Source: Alphaproteobacteria bacterium
Lineage (GTDB): Bacteria; Pseudomonadota; Alphaproteobacteria; Rhodospirillales; WMHbin7
DNA length: 64,000 nucleotides
Assembly: GCA_015232335.1 (NCBI GenBank)
Contig: JADFZV010000003.1
Location: 1 to 64,000 of the forward strand
Direction: 5' to 3'
The position numbers were made by a program, and so were the translations under genes. Under the pieces are notes generated by a model. It made no database searches. It was not told where the DNA came from and worked only from the letters and a program-made list of their open reading frames with translations. How positions within the stretch are numbered: the first letter of the stretch is position 1; every line of letters begins with the position of its first letter. Positions 17,771-26,789 of this stretch are shown here, piece by piece.

Positions 17771-18547
17771 TCAGTTGTTCAAGTCGAAATGGATGGTGCA
17801 AACCCGCGTCTGGTTTGCCCCAAGATACACACCGGCCGCCGTCGAACAGTCTGTACCGGCCGTCCCGGCATTGGGGCCGGCCTGGATGGCGCCATTGACC
17901 GCGTTGTTATCGTCATACTTACGGTCAACTTCGCCTGCCTGATTGGCATTGATCGAGGCTGCCGGAGCGCCTGAACCGTATTGCAGGCGAAGCCAATCAG
18001 CTACGCGCGCATTCGCCGTACCATTGATCACGGCCCAGGTCGTGCCGTTGATGCGTCCTGCAAGAACGCCACCTGACGCAGCAGCCATGGCGGAGGCATT
18101 AGCCGTATCGACCGTAATGTTCGACAACAGCCGAGACGTCGCCAAATGTGCCCAGAAATTTAGATTTTCACCGGCAGCAGTAGACACGTCGGTCGAGCGG
18201 ACGAGCGCCGCCGTTGCAACCGTCGCCCCTATAAGGCCAGACCCATCCCCATCGTCAACACCCGTAGCACTGATCTGCGCCACCGCAGCGTTATAGTCGC
18301 CGGGCTGCATCTGATAGCGATCGACGAAAGTGTTATAGGCCGCCTTCACAGCGTCGGCCTGGCTGACCACGGCTTTCAGGCGGGTCGAATTGACCAACTC
18401 CTGCCCCTTCAGCACGCCGCCGATGAGAAGGCCGATGATCACCAGCACGATCGACATTTCGATCAAGGTGAAGCCCTCTTCGCCCTTAACCCCCTCAAGC
18501 CGGGCGCGCAAAGCGCGTTCCTGGCTTACCAACCAATTCCTGAACAT
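17771..18547 (-). CDS. Type IV prepilin (major pilin candidate)
   Basis: A 258-residue prepilin. A charged 25-residue leader ends in Gly25 before Phe26, with Glu30 at the +5 position (EEG-FTLIEMS), then a 22-residue hydrophobic helix. The leader is long, as in IVb-type prepilins. The globular part is Ala/Asn/Gly-rich and ends with a two-cysteine loop (DCSTAAGVYLGANQTRVC), a likely disulfide D-region. A strong ribosome site (AAGGAAGGA) precedes the ATG, and a hairpin terminator follows. It is the only prepilin in the window, so it is probably the major subunit. Minor pilins, if any, are elsewhere. Confidence 0.9.
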   Translation of the reverse strand: MFRNWLVSQERALRARLEGVKGEEGFTLIEMSIVLVIIGLLIGGVLKGQELVNSTRLKAVVSQADAVKAAYNTFVDRYQMQPGDYNAAVAQISATGVDDGDGSGLIGATVATAALVRSTDVSTAAGENLNFWAHLATSRLLSNITVDTANASAMAAASGGVLAGRINGTTWAVINGTANARVADWLRLQYGSGAPAASINANQAGEVDRKYDDNNAVNGAIQAGPNAGTAGTDCSTAAGVYLGANQTRVCTIHFDLNN

Positions 18548-18600
18548 TCCCGATCCTTCCTTGCCTAAAGGGCCAATTCATGGCCCGCCGCCCACACCAT

Positions 18601-18619
18601 ATTCCAGACGACATTCCAG
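18601..18619. promoter_or_regulatory. ATTCCAG direct repeat upstream of the prepilin gene
   Basis: Two copies of ATTCCAG (18601-18607 and 18613-18619) with 12-bp spacing lie in the 122-bp gap between the AraC-type regulator gene and the prepilin gene. Direct repeats near one helical turn fit a two-site regulator such as an AraC-family protein, so the neighbouring regulator is the natural candidate. No other evidence. Confidence 0.4.
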
Positions 18620-18669
18620 TCTGAAGTTGTTAAAAGAATCTTATGAATGCGGCGGAAAGTCTGCTTGGA

Positions 18670-19797
18670 TTACGATTTGAGGGATAATATTTCCCCAATA
18701 CCCCTATTTTTATCCCGCCATTCGCTGGGCGAACATCCAGCGTGCTTCTTGAAGACCCGGTGGAAGGACGGCAGGGCGTTGAAACCCGCTGCAAAAGCGA
18801 TCTGGGTGATCTGTTGATCGCTTGAAGCCAGCAGGCGCTTGGCTTCCTCAACCCTCTGTTCATTCAAAACGTCGATGAGGGACTTGCCGAAGCCCTGATT
18901 GACCACTTTGGACAGGCGATGCTCGGGCACATCGAGGGCGCGGGCCATGTCTTCTCGGTGGAAATTCTCCTTCAGATGCGGTTGCTCCTCGGCCAGGAAT
19001 CGGCGAATCCGCGCCAAAAGGGCCTGATCCTCCTCGTCCAGGGGCGAAGGGAGGGGGGACTCGGACGGGGGGCTTGAAGCCGGGGCTGCGTCCTCGGCCC
19101 GATTGCGGGCGAACTCGACCGATTCGGGGAAAATGCGAAACATCATGGTGGTGGCCAGATAGATGAAGCCCAACCCCAGGGCGATTTCGGCAAATTCGGC
19201 CTCGTCGGGCTCAAGCACATGGAACAGATCGGCCAGAACAGCCCCCAGACCGGCCGCATTAACGATCACCAGGCCCAGCGCCAGGCCCCGGCGTTCCTGC
19301 CACTGGTGCCTTGTTTTCACATCCTTCAACAGCAACTCGGCCAGGGCCATGATGGAGAGCAGAATCAGGCCGCCCGCCATGACCCGCCAAACCTGAGCCG
19401 TGGAGCCCGCATCCAGGCACAACTCGCCCAGGCAGACTTGGGCCAGAGGCGCCACCTTGCCCGCATAAACCAGGGGGGCTCCCAGCAAGGGCAGAAACAG
19501 AATGGCGAACTGGCGTTTTTGTGGAAAGCGCGACTCCAGCACCTGGCTGGCCAGCAGGTAGCTGAAGGCCGGAACAGCCGAGCCAATGGCGGCAAGCCCG
19601 CCCAGGGCCGTGCGCCCGAACTCTTCGGGCCACAGGGGCGGGCCGAAAGAGGCTGCCAGCACCAGAAAGAAGGCACAGGCCAGCAGGCGGCGCGGCGCAT
19701 CGCCGCCGCATCCGGCCAGATAGGCCAGCAAAAGCGCGCATTGCACCAGCCCCATCAATTGAAAGGCCTGGGTGATGGTAAGAAGCGCTTCGTTCAT
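18670..19797 (-). CDS. Membrane-spanning AraC-family transcriptional regulator
   Basis: A 375-residue protein. The first 210 residues form about seven hydrophobic helices; a Ser/Pro-rich linker (about 235-255) leads to a C-terminal AraC/XylS HTH domain (about 270-370). That domain has the second-helix signature ITQIAFAAGFNALPSFHRVFKKHAG in modified form. The ATG at 19797 is chosen because it overlaps the upstream stop in ATGA. Membrane AraC proteins of this kind exist (7TM-HTH type) but most AraC proteins are cytoplasmic. It sits between the ABC permease/TPR genes and the prepilin gene, so it may control pilin expression in response to an envelope signal. Confidence 0.8.
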   Translation of the reverse strand: MNEALLTITQAFQLMGLVQCALLLAYLAGCGGDAPRRLLACAFFLVLAASFGPPLWPEEFGRTALGGLAAIGSAVPAFSYLLASQVLESRFPQKRQFAILFLPLLGAPLVYAGKVAPLAQVCLGELCLDAGSTAQVWRVMAGGLILLSIMALAELLLKDVKTRHQWQERRGLALGLVIVNAAGLGAVLADLFHVLEPDEAEFAEIALGLGFIYLATTMMFRIFPESVEFARNRAEDAAPASSPPSESPLPSPLDEEDQALLARIRRFLAEEQPHLKENFHREDMARALDVPEHRLSKVVNQGFGKSLIDVLNEQRVEEAKRLLASSDQQITQIAFAAGFNALPSFHRVFKKHAGCSPSEWRDKNRGIGEILSLKS

Positions 19798-20507
19798 CGT
19801 AGCCGCCCCCCCTCGCCTTCTGATGCCTGCCATTTCTGAATGCTTTTTTGCATGCCGATGGCTTCTTCCTCGGTCAGATGCTGGGCATCGGTGGCCAGGA
19901 TGGCGGAAAGCAGGGCCACCGCCGCCTCGCGCTCGCCCAGATCGGCCAGGGCATAGGCGGGCATGGCCCGCGTCCAGGGTGGAAGGTCGGGCACCTTAAG
20001 GGCCGCCAATTCACGCGCCACCTCCAACGCCAGTTCGTTGTTCTTCATGCGATGGCGTGCCAGATAGACCGCATGGGCCAGCCAGCGCCAGTTCCTGGCC
20101 GGGTCTTTGCTGGCATGTTCACGCAGATAGGAAACGACATAGGGAATGTCGCTTCGTTTGGGCGTGACGCCATAATACTGGGCAGCGATCACCGCCACAT
20201 AATCGGAAACCGGGTCCAGCCCGTCCAGGGCGTGGAACCAGCCCGAAAGGCGCTTGTAGTCATACTGGGCCAGCGGTGTCACCTGCCCGCCAGAATCGCC
20301 GAAATTCTGCAATTGCAGGCCCAGCAGGCGAAACAGATACTGATCGTCGCCCAGGGCCATGGCCTTTACGGCCAGGGACGAGGGCGGCGGCGGAACGATC
20401 TCAAGGCTTTGCTCCAAGCGGCGTCCCCAGGCCCAGACCGCAATCTGCACCAAGAGCGCCGCAATCAGGGCCAGGGTGGCGGGATGCGGTTTGACTAAAG
20501 CACGCAT
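19794..20507 (-). CDS. Membrane-anchored TPR-like protein beside the ABC permease
   Basis: A 237-residue protein I do not recognise by name. One N-terminal transmembrane helix (about 10-30) is followed by a helical periplasmic-facing domain with repeat-like pairs of helices (TPR-like, about 90-220). The ATG at 20507 is 2 bp after the permease stop and the gene ends in an ATGA overlap with the AraC-type gene, so it is part of one transcription unit. In Myxococcus the PilG/H/I transporter has a membrane accessory subunit, PilG. This protein occupies the same place, but homology cannot be claimed from reading alone. Confidence 0.6.
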   Translation of the reverse strand: MRALVKPHPATLALIAALLVQIAVWAWGRRLEQSLEIVPPPPSSLAVKAMALGDDQYLFRLLGLQLQNFGDSGGQVTPLAQYDYKRLSGWFHALDGLDPVSDYVAVIAAQYYGVTPKRSDIPYVVSYLREHASKDPARNWRWLAHAVYLARHRMKNNELALEVARELAALKVPDLPPWTRAMPAYALADLGEREAAVALLSAILATDAQHLTEEEAIGMQKSIQKWQASEGEGGRLR

Positions 20508-20509
20508 GG

Positions 20510-21280
20510 TCAGAATCTTTTGCGACGCAGATCGAAATGGGCCGCCAGCAGCAACAGCGGCGCATAGACCAGCGTTTGAGCGCAAATGAAGCCCAGCATG
20601 GAGGCCGGGGGCGCGCCATGCACCAGCCAAGCCGTCTGGGCATAGACATCCAGGCGCGGCAGCAGCAGCGACAAAGCCTTCAAGAGAAAGCGCACGAAGG
20701 CATCCAGCAGCGGATTTTGCAGCTCGCCCTCAAGCAGGCGGGTCTCGGCGATACCAACGAAAACGCTCATCAGCCGGGCCAGAACATAAATACCCCCCGC
20801 CACCAGCGCCGCCCCTACGGCGGTTTCCAGGGCCAGTGCTGCGAACAGCCCCAGGCAGGCCACGATCACCGCCTCCAGCAGCAGCGAAAGCCCCCAGGCG
20901 AACAGGCCGGACGCATCCGGAGAGAACAGCAAAAGAGCCAAAGCCAGCGGCAAGGCCAGCAGGATGGCGACACAGGAAAGCCCCATCCCATAGGCCAGAA
21001 TGAAGCCCAGGCGCGAAATGGGGCGAGCAAGCAGGGTTTCCAATTCGCGGTTCTCGGCCATGCGTCTGACATGAAAGGCCACGAAGACCAGAATACCCGT
21101 CACCAACACGGCGCGTCCCGTGCCGCCCGCCAGGGCCAGCGCCATGCTGTCTCCCTCGGCCAGAGCGGCGTCACCCAGGAACCAGGCGCACGCATCGACC
21201 AGGACCAGCAGCCCCAGCAGAGTTGCGAACAAGCGATCCCGAAGAGCGGTCAAAAGAACATAGCGCAGCGTGGCACGCAT
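20510..21280 (-). CDS. ABC-2 type permease within the pilus cluster
   Basis: A 256-residue membrane protein with six hydrophobic segments and the NosY/ABC-2 pattern. A short N-terminal amphipathic segment is followed by TM1 (about 17-36), a cytoplasmic stretch RRMAENRELETLLARPISR (the usual coupling region) and four or five further helices. It would pair with the ATPase at 10350-11093 to form an exporter of unknown substrate. It lies 49 bp from the secretin gene, in the middle of pilus genes on the same strand. Confidence 0.8.
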   Translation of the reverse strand: MRATLRYVLLTALRDRLFATLLGLLVLVDACAWFLGDAALAEGDSMALALAGGTGRAVLVTGILVFVAFHVRRMAENRELETLLARPISRLGFILAYGMGLSCVAILLALPLALALLLFSPDASGLFAWGLSLLLEAVIVACLGLFAALALETAVGAALVAGGIYVLARLMSVFVGIAETRLLEGELQNPLLDAFVRFLLKALSLLLPRLDVYAQTAWLVHGAPPASMLGFICAQTLVYAPLLLLAAHFDLRRKRF

Positions 21281-21329
21281 GAGGCTTTACCTCTCTCCCC
21301 AATCCCCTCCAATCATTTGCCCCTTCGGC

Positions 21330-23336
21330 TCAGAAGGTCAAGGGCCGGGGATCGCGGGTATATTTCTGATAAACGTCCCGGTCGGCGGGGCTCACCGATT
21401 TTTCGGGGGCGCGCACCACGGTGGCGCGGATAAAGACAACCAGTTCGGTCACGGCAATACTGTCGGCCTGCGCCTTGAACAGGTTGCCAAAGACCGGAAT
21501 ATCGGAAGCGCCGGGAACGCCCTGGGTGTTCTTCTGAACGCGTTCCTGCATCAGGCCGCCCATGATGATGGTATGGCCCGAGGGAATGGTCACCATCGAA
21601 TCCATCTCGCGCACCTCGACCACCGGCACCGCCGAGGTGATGGTGGACCCCGCCGCCGCCGCCTGCAGATCGACCGCCGGATCGTTGACCCTTCTGGCGA
21701 TTCTGGAAATGGTGGGGCGCAGGCCCAGCGCGATATCGTCATTGTCCAGATTGACCGAAGGCTGCACCGTCATCACCAGACCGATCGGCACCGTGTTCAT
21801 GGTGCTGGAATAATTGGTCGAACTGACGCCGTTATTCACCGTCGTCTGAATTTCCGTGCGGAAATAAACTTCGTTCTCGGCCACCTTTAGAATCGCCGTC
21901 TGATTGTTCATCACGGTCAGGCGCGGGCTGGAAAGCGTGCGCACCGTGCCGAATTCCTTGATCAGCGAAACCAGGGCGCCGATGTCCTGAGTGAGAAGAC
22001 CCATGGTCATGACGCCGGTGGTGGCGGTGGTGTAGGTGCTGAAGGGCGGGCCAACCGTGGGCAGCGTCGTCGTCGTGGTACCGGTGGCCGTTGTGCCGGA
22101 AAGGCCCATGGGAGCGGCAAAATTGTAATTGCGGCCGGTCAGGCTTTTCCAGTTGATTCCCATCTTGAAGGCGTCGGACAGCGTGACCTCAACCACCTTG
22201 GCCTCGATCAGCACCTGGGTGGAGATCGATGTGCGAACCTGTTCGAGATAGGCCCTGACCAGTTTCTGCTGACGTGAATTGCCAAAGACGGAAATGATTC
22301 CCGCCTGTCTGTTGACGCTGTAAAAGCTTTGATTCTGCAAGGCGGGGGCGGGGGCTGCCGCCGCCGCTGCGGGCGCCGCCGGCTGGGCTCCGGCTTGCTG
22401 TCCGCCCCCCGTCGCCTGATCGATGGCGGCATTCGTCGTCTGGGCCACGGCGGCAGCCGCCGCGACCGGATTGTTGGGGGCGTTGATCACCTGCGGCTTG
22501 ATGGAGGCCGGGGCGTTTTCCGTGACCGTTCCCGTCTGGCTGACGGCCGTTCCCGCAGCGGCGGGTGCCTGCGATACGGCGTTCGGATTGACCTTGCCCA
22601 TCTGGCTTTGCAGGAAGTTGGGCTGATAGCGCGGATCGGAATTTTGCAAAATCTGTTTGACGTTGTCGCCCACTTCTTTCCACAGATCGGCATCCGAACT
22701 GCCATTGACCGAACTGGACGAGGAGTTGCCCGCAGCCGAACTGCCGCCGCTGACGGCGGCGAAGACGTCGGTATTGGTCTCAACCTTGCTTTTGGTCGAG
22801 CGGATCAGATTGATCGCATCCAGCCGGTAATTATGCTGGTACATGGTATCCAGCTCGACGCGCAGCACATTGTCCTTCAGCGTATAGCGCAGCCCCGACA
22901 ATTCCGCGATGCGGTCGATCACCTGCGGAAAAGGGCGCTCGTGCGCCGAAAAGATGATGCCGCCCGAGATGTTGGGGTCCAGTTCCAGATCGACGCCCGC
23001 CTTGCGGGTCAATTCCAGCAACACGTCCTTCAACGGAATCGAATCCGTCACCTGTAGCGAGACCAGACGCGTCTCGATCGAATTGGGTGGCGCCGGTGCG
23101 GCCAGCACCGGCTGCAAGTCCGGAATGGGCGGGGCGGCCTTCTTGGTATCAGGCGGCGGCGCACGGTCCTTGAAGGCTTCGTAGTCATCCTTGCTAAGGC
23201 CGCTCGCACGGTCGTATTTCAACTCCCGACTGTCGCAACTGTTCAAAGACAACAGCAAGAAACCCGCAAGCAGTATCTTGAACCCGCCCCTGGCCGCTTC
23301 TTCCAGCCTTGTTGTGATCACTGCCCGGCCGTTCAC
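21330..23336 (-). CDS. mshL: Secretin, MshL/PilQ/GspD family
   Basis: A 668-residue outer-membrane secretin that would form the exit channel for the pilus. The N terminus has a hydrophobic segment ending in LLSLNSC, a probable lipobox. A small N0/STN-like domain follows (about 90-165), then a long Ala/Gln/Pro-rich disordered region (about 210-330) and the secretin domain (about 340-650). Typical secretin features are VLIEAKVVEVTLSD, SSPRLTVMNNQTAIL, GLVMTVQPSV and VTIPSGHTIIMGGLM. The start is a GTG; no ATG is available near it. A good promoter lies 80-110 bp upstream. Confidence 0.88.
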   Translation of the reverse strand: MNGRAVITTRLEEAARGGFKILLAGFLLLSLNSCDSRELKYDRASGLSKDDYEAFKDRAPPPDTKKAAPPIPDLQPVLAAPAPPNSIETRLVSLQVTDSIPLKDVLLELTRKAGVDLELDPNISGGIIFSAHERPFPQVIDRIAELSGLRYTLKDNVLRVELDTMYQHNYRLDAINLIRSTKSKVETNTDVFAAVSGGSSAAGNSSSSSVNGSSDADLWKEVGDNVKQILQNSDPRYQPNFLQSQMGKVNPNAVSQAPAAAGTAVSQTGTVTENAPASIKPQVINAPNNPVAAAAAVAQTTNAAIDQATGGGQQAGAQPAAPAAAAAAPAPALQNQSFYSVNRQAGIISVFGNSRQQKLVRAYLEQVRTSISTQVLIEAKVVEVTLSDAFKMGINWKSLTGRNYNFAAPMGLSGTTATGTTTTTLPTVGPPFSTYTTATTGVMTMGLLTQDIGALVSLIKEFGTVRTLSSPRLTVMNNQTAILKVAENEVYFRTEIQTTVNNGVSSTNYSSTMNTVPIGLVMTVQPSVNLDNDDIALGLRPTISRIARRVNDPAVDLQAAAAGSTITSAVPVVEVREMDSMVTIPSGHTIIMGGLMQERVQKNTQGVPGASDIPVFGNLFKAQADSIAVTELVVFIRATVVRAPEKSVSPADRDVYQKYTRDPRPLTF

Positions 23337-23416
23337 CTTGTCCTATCCCGGTCCTAATCCACCCCACGGGCGAAGCAATACGCTCCGCACGGACTCACCC
23401 CGAGTCAACCTTACTA

Positions 23417-23445
23417 TATATATGGGGTTTTTCCGAAAGCTTCAA
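23417..23445 (-). promoter_or_regulatory. Sigma-70-like promoter for the secretin gene
   Basis: On the minus strand, TTGAAG (23440-23445) is followed after 17 bp by TATATA (23417-23422). It lies in the 148-bp gap between the prepilin peptidase and secretin genes and would give a leader of about 75 bases. The otherwise tight cluster is open here. Confidence 0.55.
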
Positions 23446-23484
23446 CGACATATTGTGTTTAGCGACTCGGCGCTTTTCCTCGAC

Positions 23485-24231
23485 TTATCGTGTTGCGAGT
23501 GACAAAAAGAGCGTCAAAAGGAGGGATGCGGCCAGGGAGGGGCCAAAAGGAAAGGCCTGTCCCCTGCCCGAAAACCGCCAAGCCAGACCGAAACAGATGC
23601 CCAGAACGCCCGCTCCCAGCCAGAAGCCGGGCAGGCCTTCCAGGCCCAGCCACAGACCGGCCACGCCCAAAAATTTGACGTCACCCATGCCCAGCCCGTG
23701 TCGGCCCTTCAGCCGGAAATAGCCCCAGCGCAGCAGCAGTCCGATGGCAAGCCCCAAAGCCCCGCCAAGCCCCATGCCCAGCCAATCGGCCCCGGTAACG
23801 CCGGTCCAGAGCAAGGCCAGCAGGGCCAGCCCTCCTTGAATGGGATCGGGCAGGATGCGCATTTCCAGGTCCGAGACGATGAGCACCACCAACCCAGCCC
23901 CCAGATAGGCGAGAGCGACCGCCGCCCACAGATTGGGGGCCAAGGCCAAGGCCAGCAGAAACAGCGCCGTCACCGCCAGTTCGATCAGAGGATAGCGCGC
24001 CGACACCTTGGCTTGGCAATGGCGGCAATGGCCCTTGGTGAACAGCCAAGTGAAGACGGGAATGAGATCGATTGCGTTCAATGTCGTGCCGCAGGCGGGG
24101 CAGCGCGAACGGTCAAGGATGACTGGCTGGCGGCGCGGCAGACGATAGGAAAGTGCGCCGGCCAGACTTCCCGTGGCCAACCCGTAAAGGGCAAAGACCA
24201 CATACAGAAAAAGCGTCGGCAGCAGATCCAA
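23485..24231 (-). CDS. pilD: Prepilin peptidase / N-methyltransferase
   Basis: A 248-residue membrane protease that cuts prepilin leaders after Gly and methylates the new N terminus. About eight hydrophobic helices are seen. The cytoplasmic loop near 42-75 has two CxxC pairs (RCPACG and HCRHC) for zinc. The two catalytic aspartates are in VSDLEMRILPD and GMGDVKFLG. Its length is typical of bifunctional PilD. The start is a TTG 2 bp from the upstream gene's stop; a slightly later start is possible. It is the enzyme needed for the prepilin encoded 5 kb downstream. Confidence 0.92.
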   Translation of the reverse strand: MDLLPTLFLYVVFALYGLATGSLAGALSYRLPRRQPVILDRSRCPACGTTLNAIDLIPVFTWLFTKGHCRHCQAKVSARYPLIELAVTALFLLALALAPNLWAAVALAYLGAGLVVLIVSDLEMRILPDPIQGGLALLALLWTGVTGADWLGMGLGGALGLAIGLLLRWGYFRLKGRHGLGMGDVKFLGVAGLWLGLEGLPGFWLGAGVLGICFGLAWRFSGRGQAFPFGPSLAASLLLTLFLSLATR

Positions 24232-24233
24232 CG

Positions 24234-25277
24234 CTACCTGTCCCGGGACTGGTCGGACTCGGGGCCGGGAAGCGAGGCGGTCTGGGTCTGCAGCGAGGTG
24301 CCGGACGGCGCCATCTGCTCGACCACGCGGGTGAAGATCGATCCGCCCACATCACCCACGGGCAGCAACAGAACGGCGATTACGGCGGCCAGGGCGGCCT
24401 CGGCGGCCAGGGCGGCCCACAGCACGCGACGCGTCGTCGTTTTGTCCATAATCGCCACGGGGGCAAACAGAATGTCCTTGGAATCGGCCACCGCATCCTC
24501 GACATGCGAGCGCTCGACGCGGGGCGCCGTGTCGGTATAGGCCACCAGCAGGGCCTTTTCAGACAGCACGTTCAACAGGCGCGGAATGCCCCGGCTCGAT
24601 TTGGCAATCAAAGTCAGAGCGCCCTTGGTGAACAGTTCGCGGCGGTTGCTCTTGCGCTTGCAGCAGGCGATGCGGTGACGCACATATTGCTCGGCCTCGT
24701 CCATGGTCAGCTTGCTCGTGTAAAAGCCGTGCACGACGCGCTGATTGAGCTGGCGCAACTCATAGCGCCTTAGAAGAAGGTCCAACTCGGGCTGGCCGAA
24801 CAGCACGATCTGCAACAGCTTGGCATGCTCGGTTTCCAGGTTGGAGAGCAAGCGCAGCGATTCAAGCCCCTCGACCCCCAGGGCCTGGGCCTCGTCAACC
24901 AGCAGAATGGGCGTGAAACCCTGCGCATGCTTTTCCAACAGGAAATAGCGCAAGGCCTCGAAAGCGCTTTCGCGGGAGCCGGGATAAACACCGAATTCCT
25001 TGCAAACGGTATCGACCAGCCGGTCCTCGTCGCGTTCCGGCGCATTGATATAGGCCAGAGGCTGAACATCGTTCAGGGCATGCAGCAGAATGCGGCACAA
25101 AAGCGTCTTGCCGGTGCCGATGTCGCCCACCACCTTGATCACCCCAGCCTGCTGTTTTAGCGCATAAACCACCGCCTGGGCGATGGCGGTATGCTCGGGC
25201 GTGTGCATGTACATCTCGGGGTTCGGCGTCAGCGTGAACGGCCTTTCTTCCAAACCAAAATGGGCTAGATAGGGCAT
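24234..25277 (-). CDS. mshM: ExeA/MshM-family AAA ATPase
   Basis: A 347-residue ATPase of the ExeA/MshM family. The start MPYLAHFGLEERPFTLTPNP is the family signature. Walker A is GDIGTGKTLLC, Walker B is ILLVDEAQAL, with a sensor region SNLETEHAKLLQIVLFGQPEL. A transmembrane helix (about 278-300) lies near the C terminus, followed by a short periplasmic tail. ExeA-type proteins help assemble or place secretins in the wall, and MshM is the MSHA counterpart. It is 3 bp downstream of the TPR gene and 2 bp upstream of the peptidase gene. Confidence 0.88.
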   Translation of the reverse strand: MPYLAHFGLEERPFTLTPNPEMYMHTPEHTAIAQAVVYALKQQAGVIKVVGDIGTGKTLLCRILLHALNDVQPLAYINAPERDEDRLVDTVCKEFGVYPGSRESAFEALRYFLLEKHAQGFTPILLVDEAQALGVEGLESLRLLSNLETEHAKLLQIVLFGQPELDLLLRRYELRQLNQRVVHGFYTSKLTMDEAEQYVRHRIACCKRKSNRRELFTKGALTLIAKSSRGIPRLLNVLSEKALLVAYTDTAPRVERSHVEDAVADSKDILFAPVAIMDKTTTRRVLWAALAAEAALAAVIAVLLLPVGDVGGSIFTRVVEQMAPSGTSLQTQTASLPGPESDQSRDR

Positions 25278-25280
25278 GTT

Positions 25281-26789
25281 TCACCTCGTCCGCAAATAGT
25301 TTAAACGGTCACGCACTTGGCCCACGGGCATGGGCAGCGAAACCCCGCTTCCCCGGCTGGCCAGGGAGAGAACGGCTTCGTAGGAATAAGCCGCCTCGGG
25401 CGTCATGCCCGCACGGTCTTGCATCACAGCCAGATTGAAGCGGTAGAGAAGATTCTCTGGAGACAATTGCACAGCCTGGCTTTGATAGCGGATGGCCGAG
25501 GCCAGGTCTCCCGACTGCGCATAGATGCTGGCCATCTGGGCCGGAAGCGGGCTGAAACCCGGATTGTCGCGATGAAGCTCTTCGAGTTGCCCCAGGGCCT
25601 GGCTGGGATCTTCGGCCCCCAGGATCGACATCAAATTGGACAGAACTTCACGATTGCCCGGGCTGATGGCCAGCGCTTGCTGATAGAGTTGGCGCGCCTC
25701 GCCGAACTGGCGCAGCTTGTGAAGGGCGGCGGCACGCCCCGTCAGAGCCGACAGGTTCCTGGAATCGCGCTTCAGCACCTCGGCATAGACCAAGGCCGCC
25801 CCTTCATATTGGCCGCTCATCAGCAGGCCATAGGCCCTTTCCGCATCCTCGCGTGACTGGGACGAATTCGAGCGCACGCTGACCATGTCGATCTTCGAAT
25901 CCGTGCCGGTGGCAGCGACGCTGGGAACGAGGTTGGGCGCTCCACTGGCTTTGCGCACCTCGATCTGCGGCTTGACGCTGGCCTGCTCCTTGCGCCTGCG
26001 CACGTCCTCCAACACACCGGGCAAATCATTCGCGGCCTTCTCGGCCACCGCCTGCTCCTGGCTGGCCTTGCGTACGGCTTCGGCGGTGGCGCGCTCCAGG
26101 GCAGCCTCGGCAGCCCTGGTGGCGGCTGGAATTTCCGGGCGCGGAGCAGGCGCCGCCGCAACGGGCTCAGGTGGCGGCACCGGAGAAGGCTCGACAGCAG
26201 GGGGCTCGACGGCGGGTTTGGGCTTTTCCGGTGGAACAGGCGTCACATCGGGCTGAGAAATCTCAGGCCGGGCGGGCGCCTCGGCCTGCGGAACCGGCTT
26301 GGGCGGCTGCGGCACCGCCACGCGCTTCCTGACCGGAGGTGCTTGGCGCACGGGCTCCTCGCCCATCAAGTCTTCCCAGATCAGTTGGACGTCTTCGCCG
26401 AAATAGTAAAGCGCACCCAGGGTTCCCCCCAGCAGCGTCACCAGCACAAGCAAGGCGGCACGGAAGGGACGCGCATTGGCCGCAAAGCCGAAACGGCTTT
26501 TCGGTGGCAAAACCATCATATCCTCGGTGATCGAAAGATCGCTTTCGGCCAAGGAGTCTGGACGGGGGGCTGCTTTTGCAGGCTGCGCCGAAGAAGCGGG
26601 CGCTTTGCGCCTAGCCTTGCTGGATTCGGCAGCACGGGCCAAGGCACTGAACAGACCGGCAGGGCTGGGCGAAGGCGGCAAACGAGGAAGAGGGGGCGGT
26701 TCCGGGGCCGTGGCGGCTGGCGCAAAGGCATGACGCCGGGCCTGATTGGCCTCGGCTGCACGCGCCAGCGCTTTGAAAAGAACACTCAT
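25281..26789 (-). CDS. MshN-like membrane-anchored TPR protein
   Basis: A 502-residue protein and the first gene of the pilus cluster. The cytoplasmic N terminus has two copies of an ALARAAE-x(5)-ARR motif (near residues 7-18 and 49-60). A transmembrane helix follows (about 112-133), then a Pro/Ala-rich periplasmic linker (about 145-220), a charged coiled region (about 225-260) and TPR repeats (about 310-500). MshN has the same order of anchor, Pro-rich linker and TPRs, and partners with MshM. The call is by architecture and position. Confidence 0.7.
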   Translation of the reverse strand: MSVLFKALARAAEANQARRHAFAPAATAPEPPPLPRLPPSPSPAGLFSALARAAESSKARRKAPASSAQPAKAAPRPDSLAESDLSITEDMMVLPPKSRFGFAANARPFRAALLVLVTLLGGTLGALYYFGEDVQLIWEDLMGEEPVRQAPPVRKRVAVPQPPKPVPQAEAPARPEISQPDVTPVPPEKPKPAVEPPAVEPSPVPPPEPVAAAPAPRPEIPAATRAAEAALERATAEAVRKASQEQAVAEKAANDLPGVLEDVRRRKEQASVKPQIEVRKASGAPNLVPSVAATGTDSKIDMVSVRSNSSQSREDAERAYGLLMSGQYEGAALVYAEVLKRDSRNLSALTGRAAALHKLRQFGEARQLYQQALAISPGNREVLSNLMSILGAEDPSQALGQLEELHRDNPGFSPLPAQMASIYAQSGDLASAIRYQSQAVQLSPENLLYRFNLAVMQDRAGMTPEAAYSYEAVLSLASRGSGVSLPMPVGQVRDRLNYLRTR

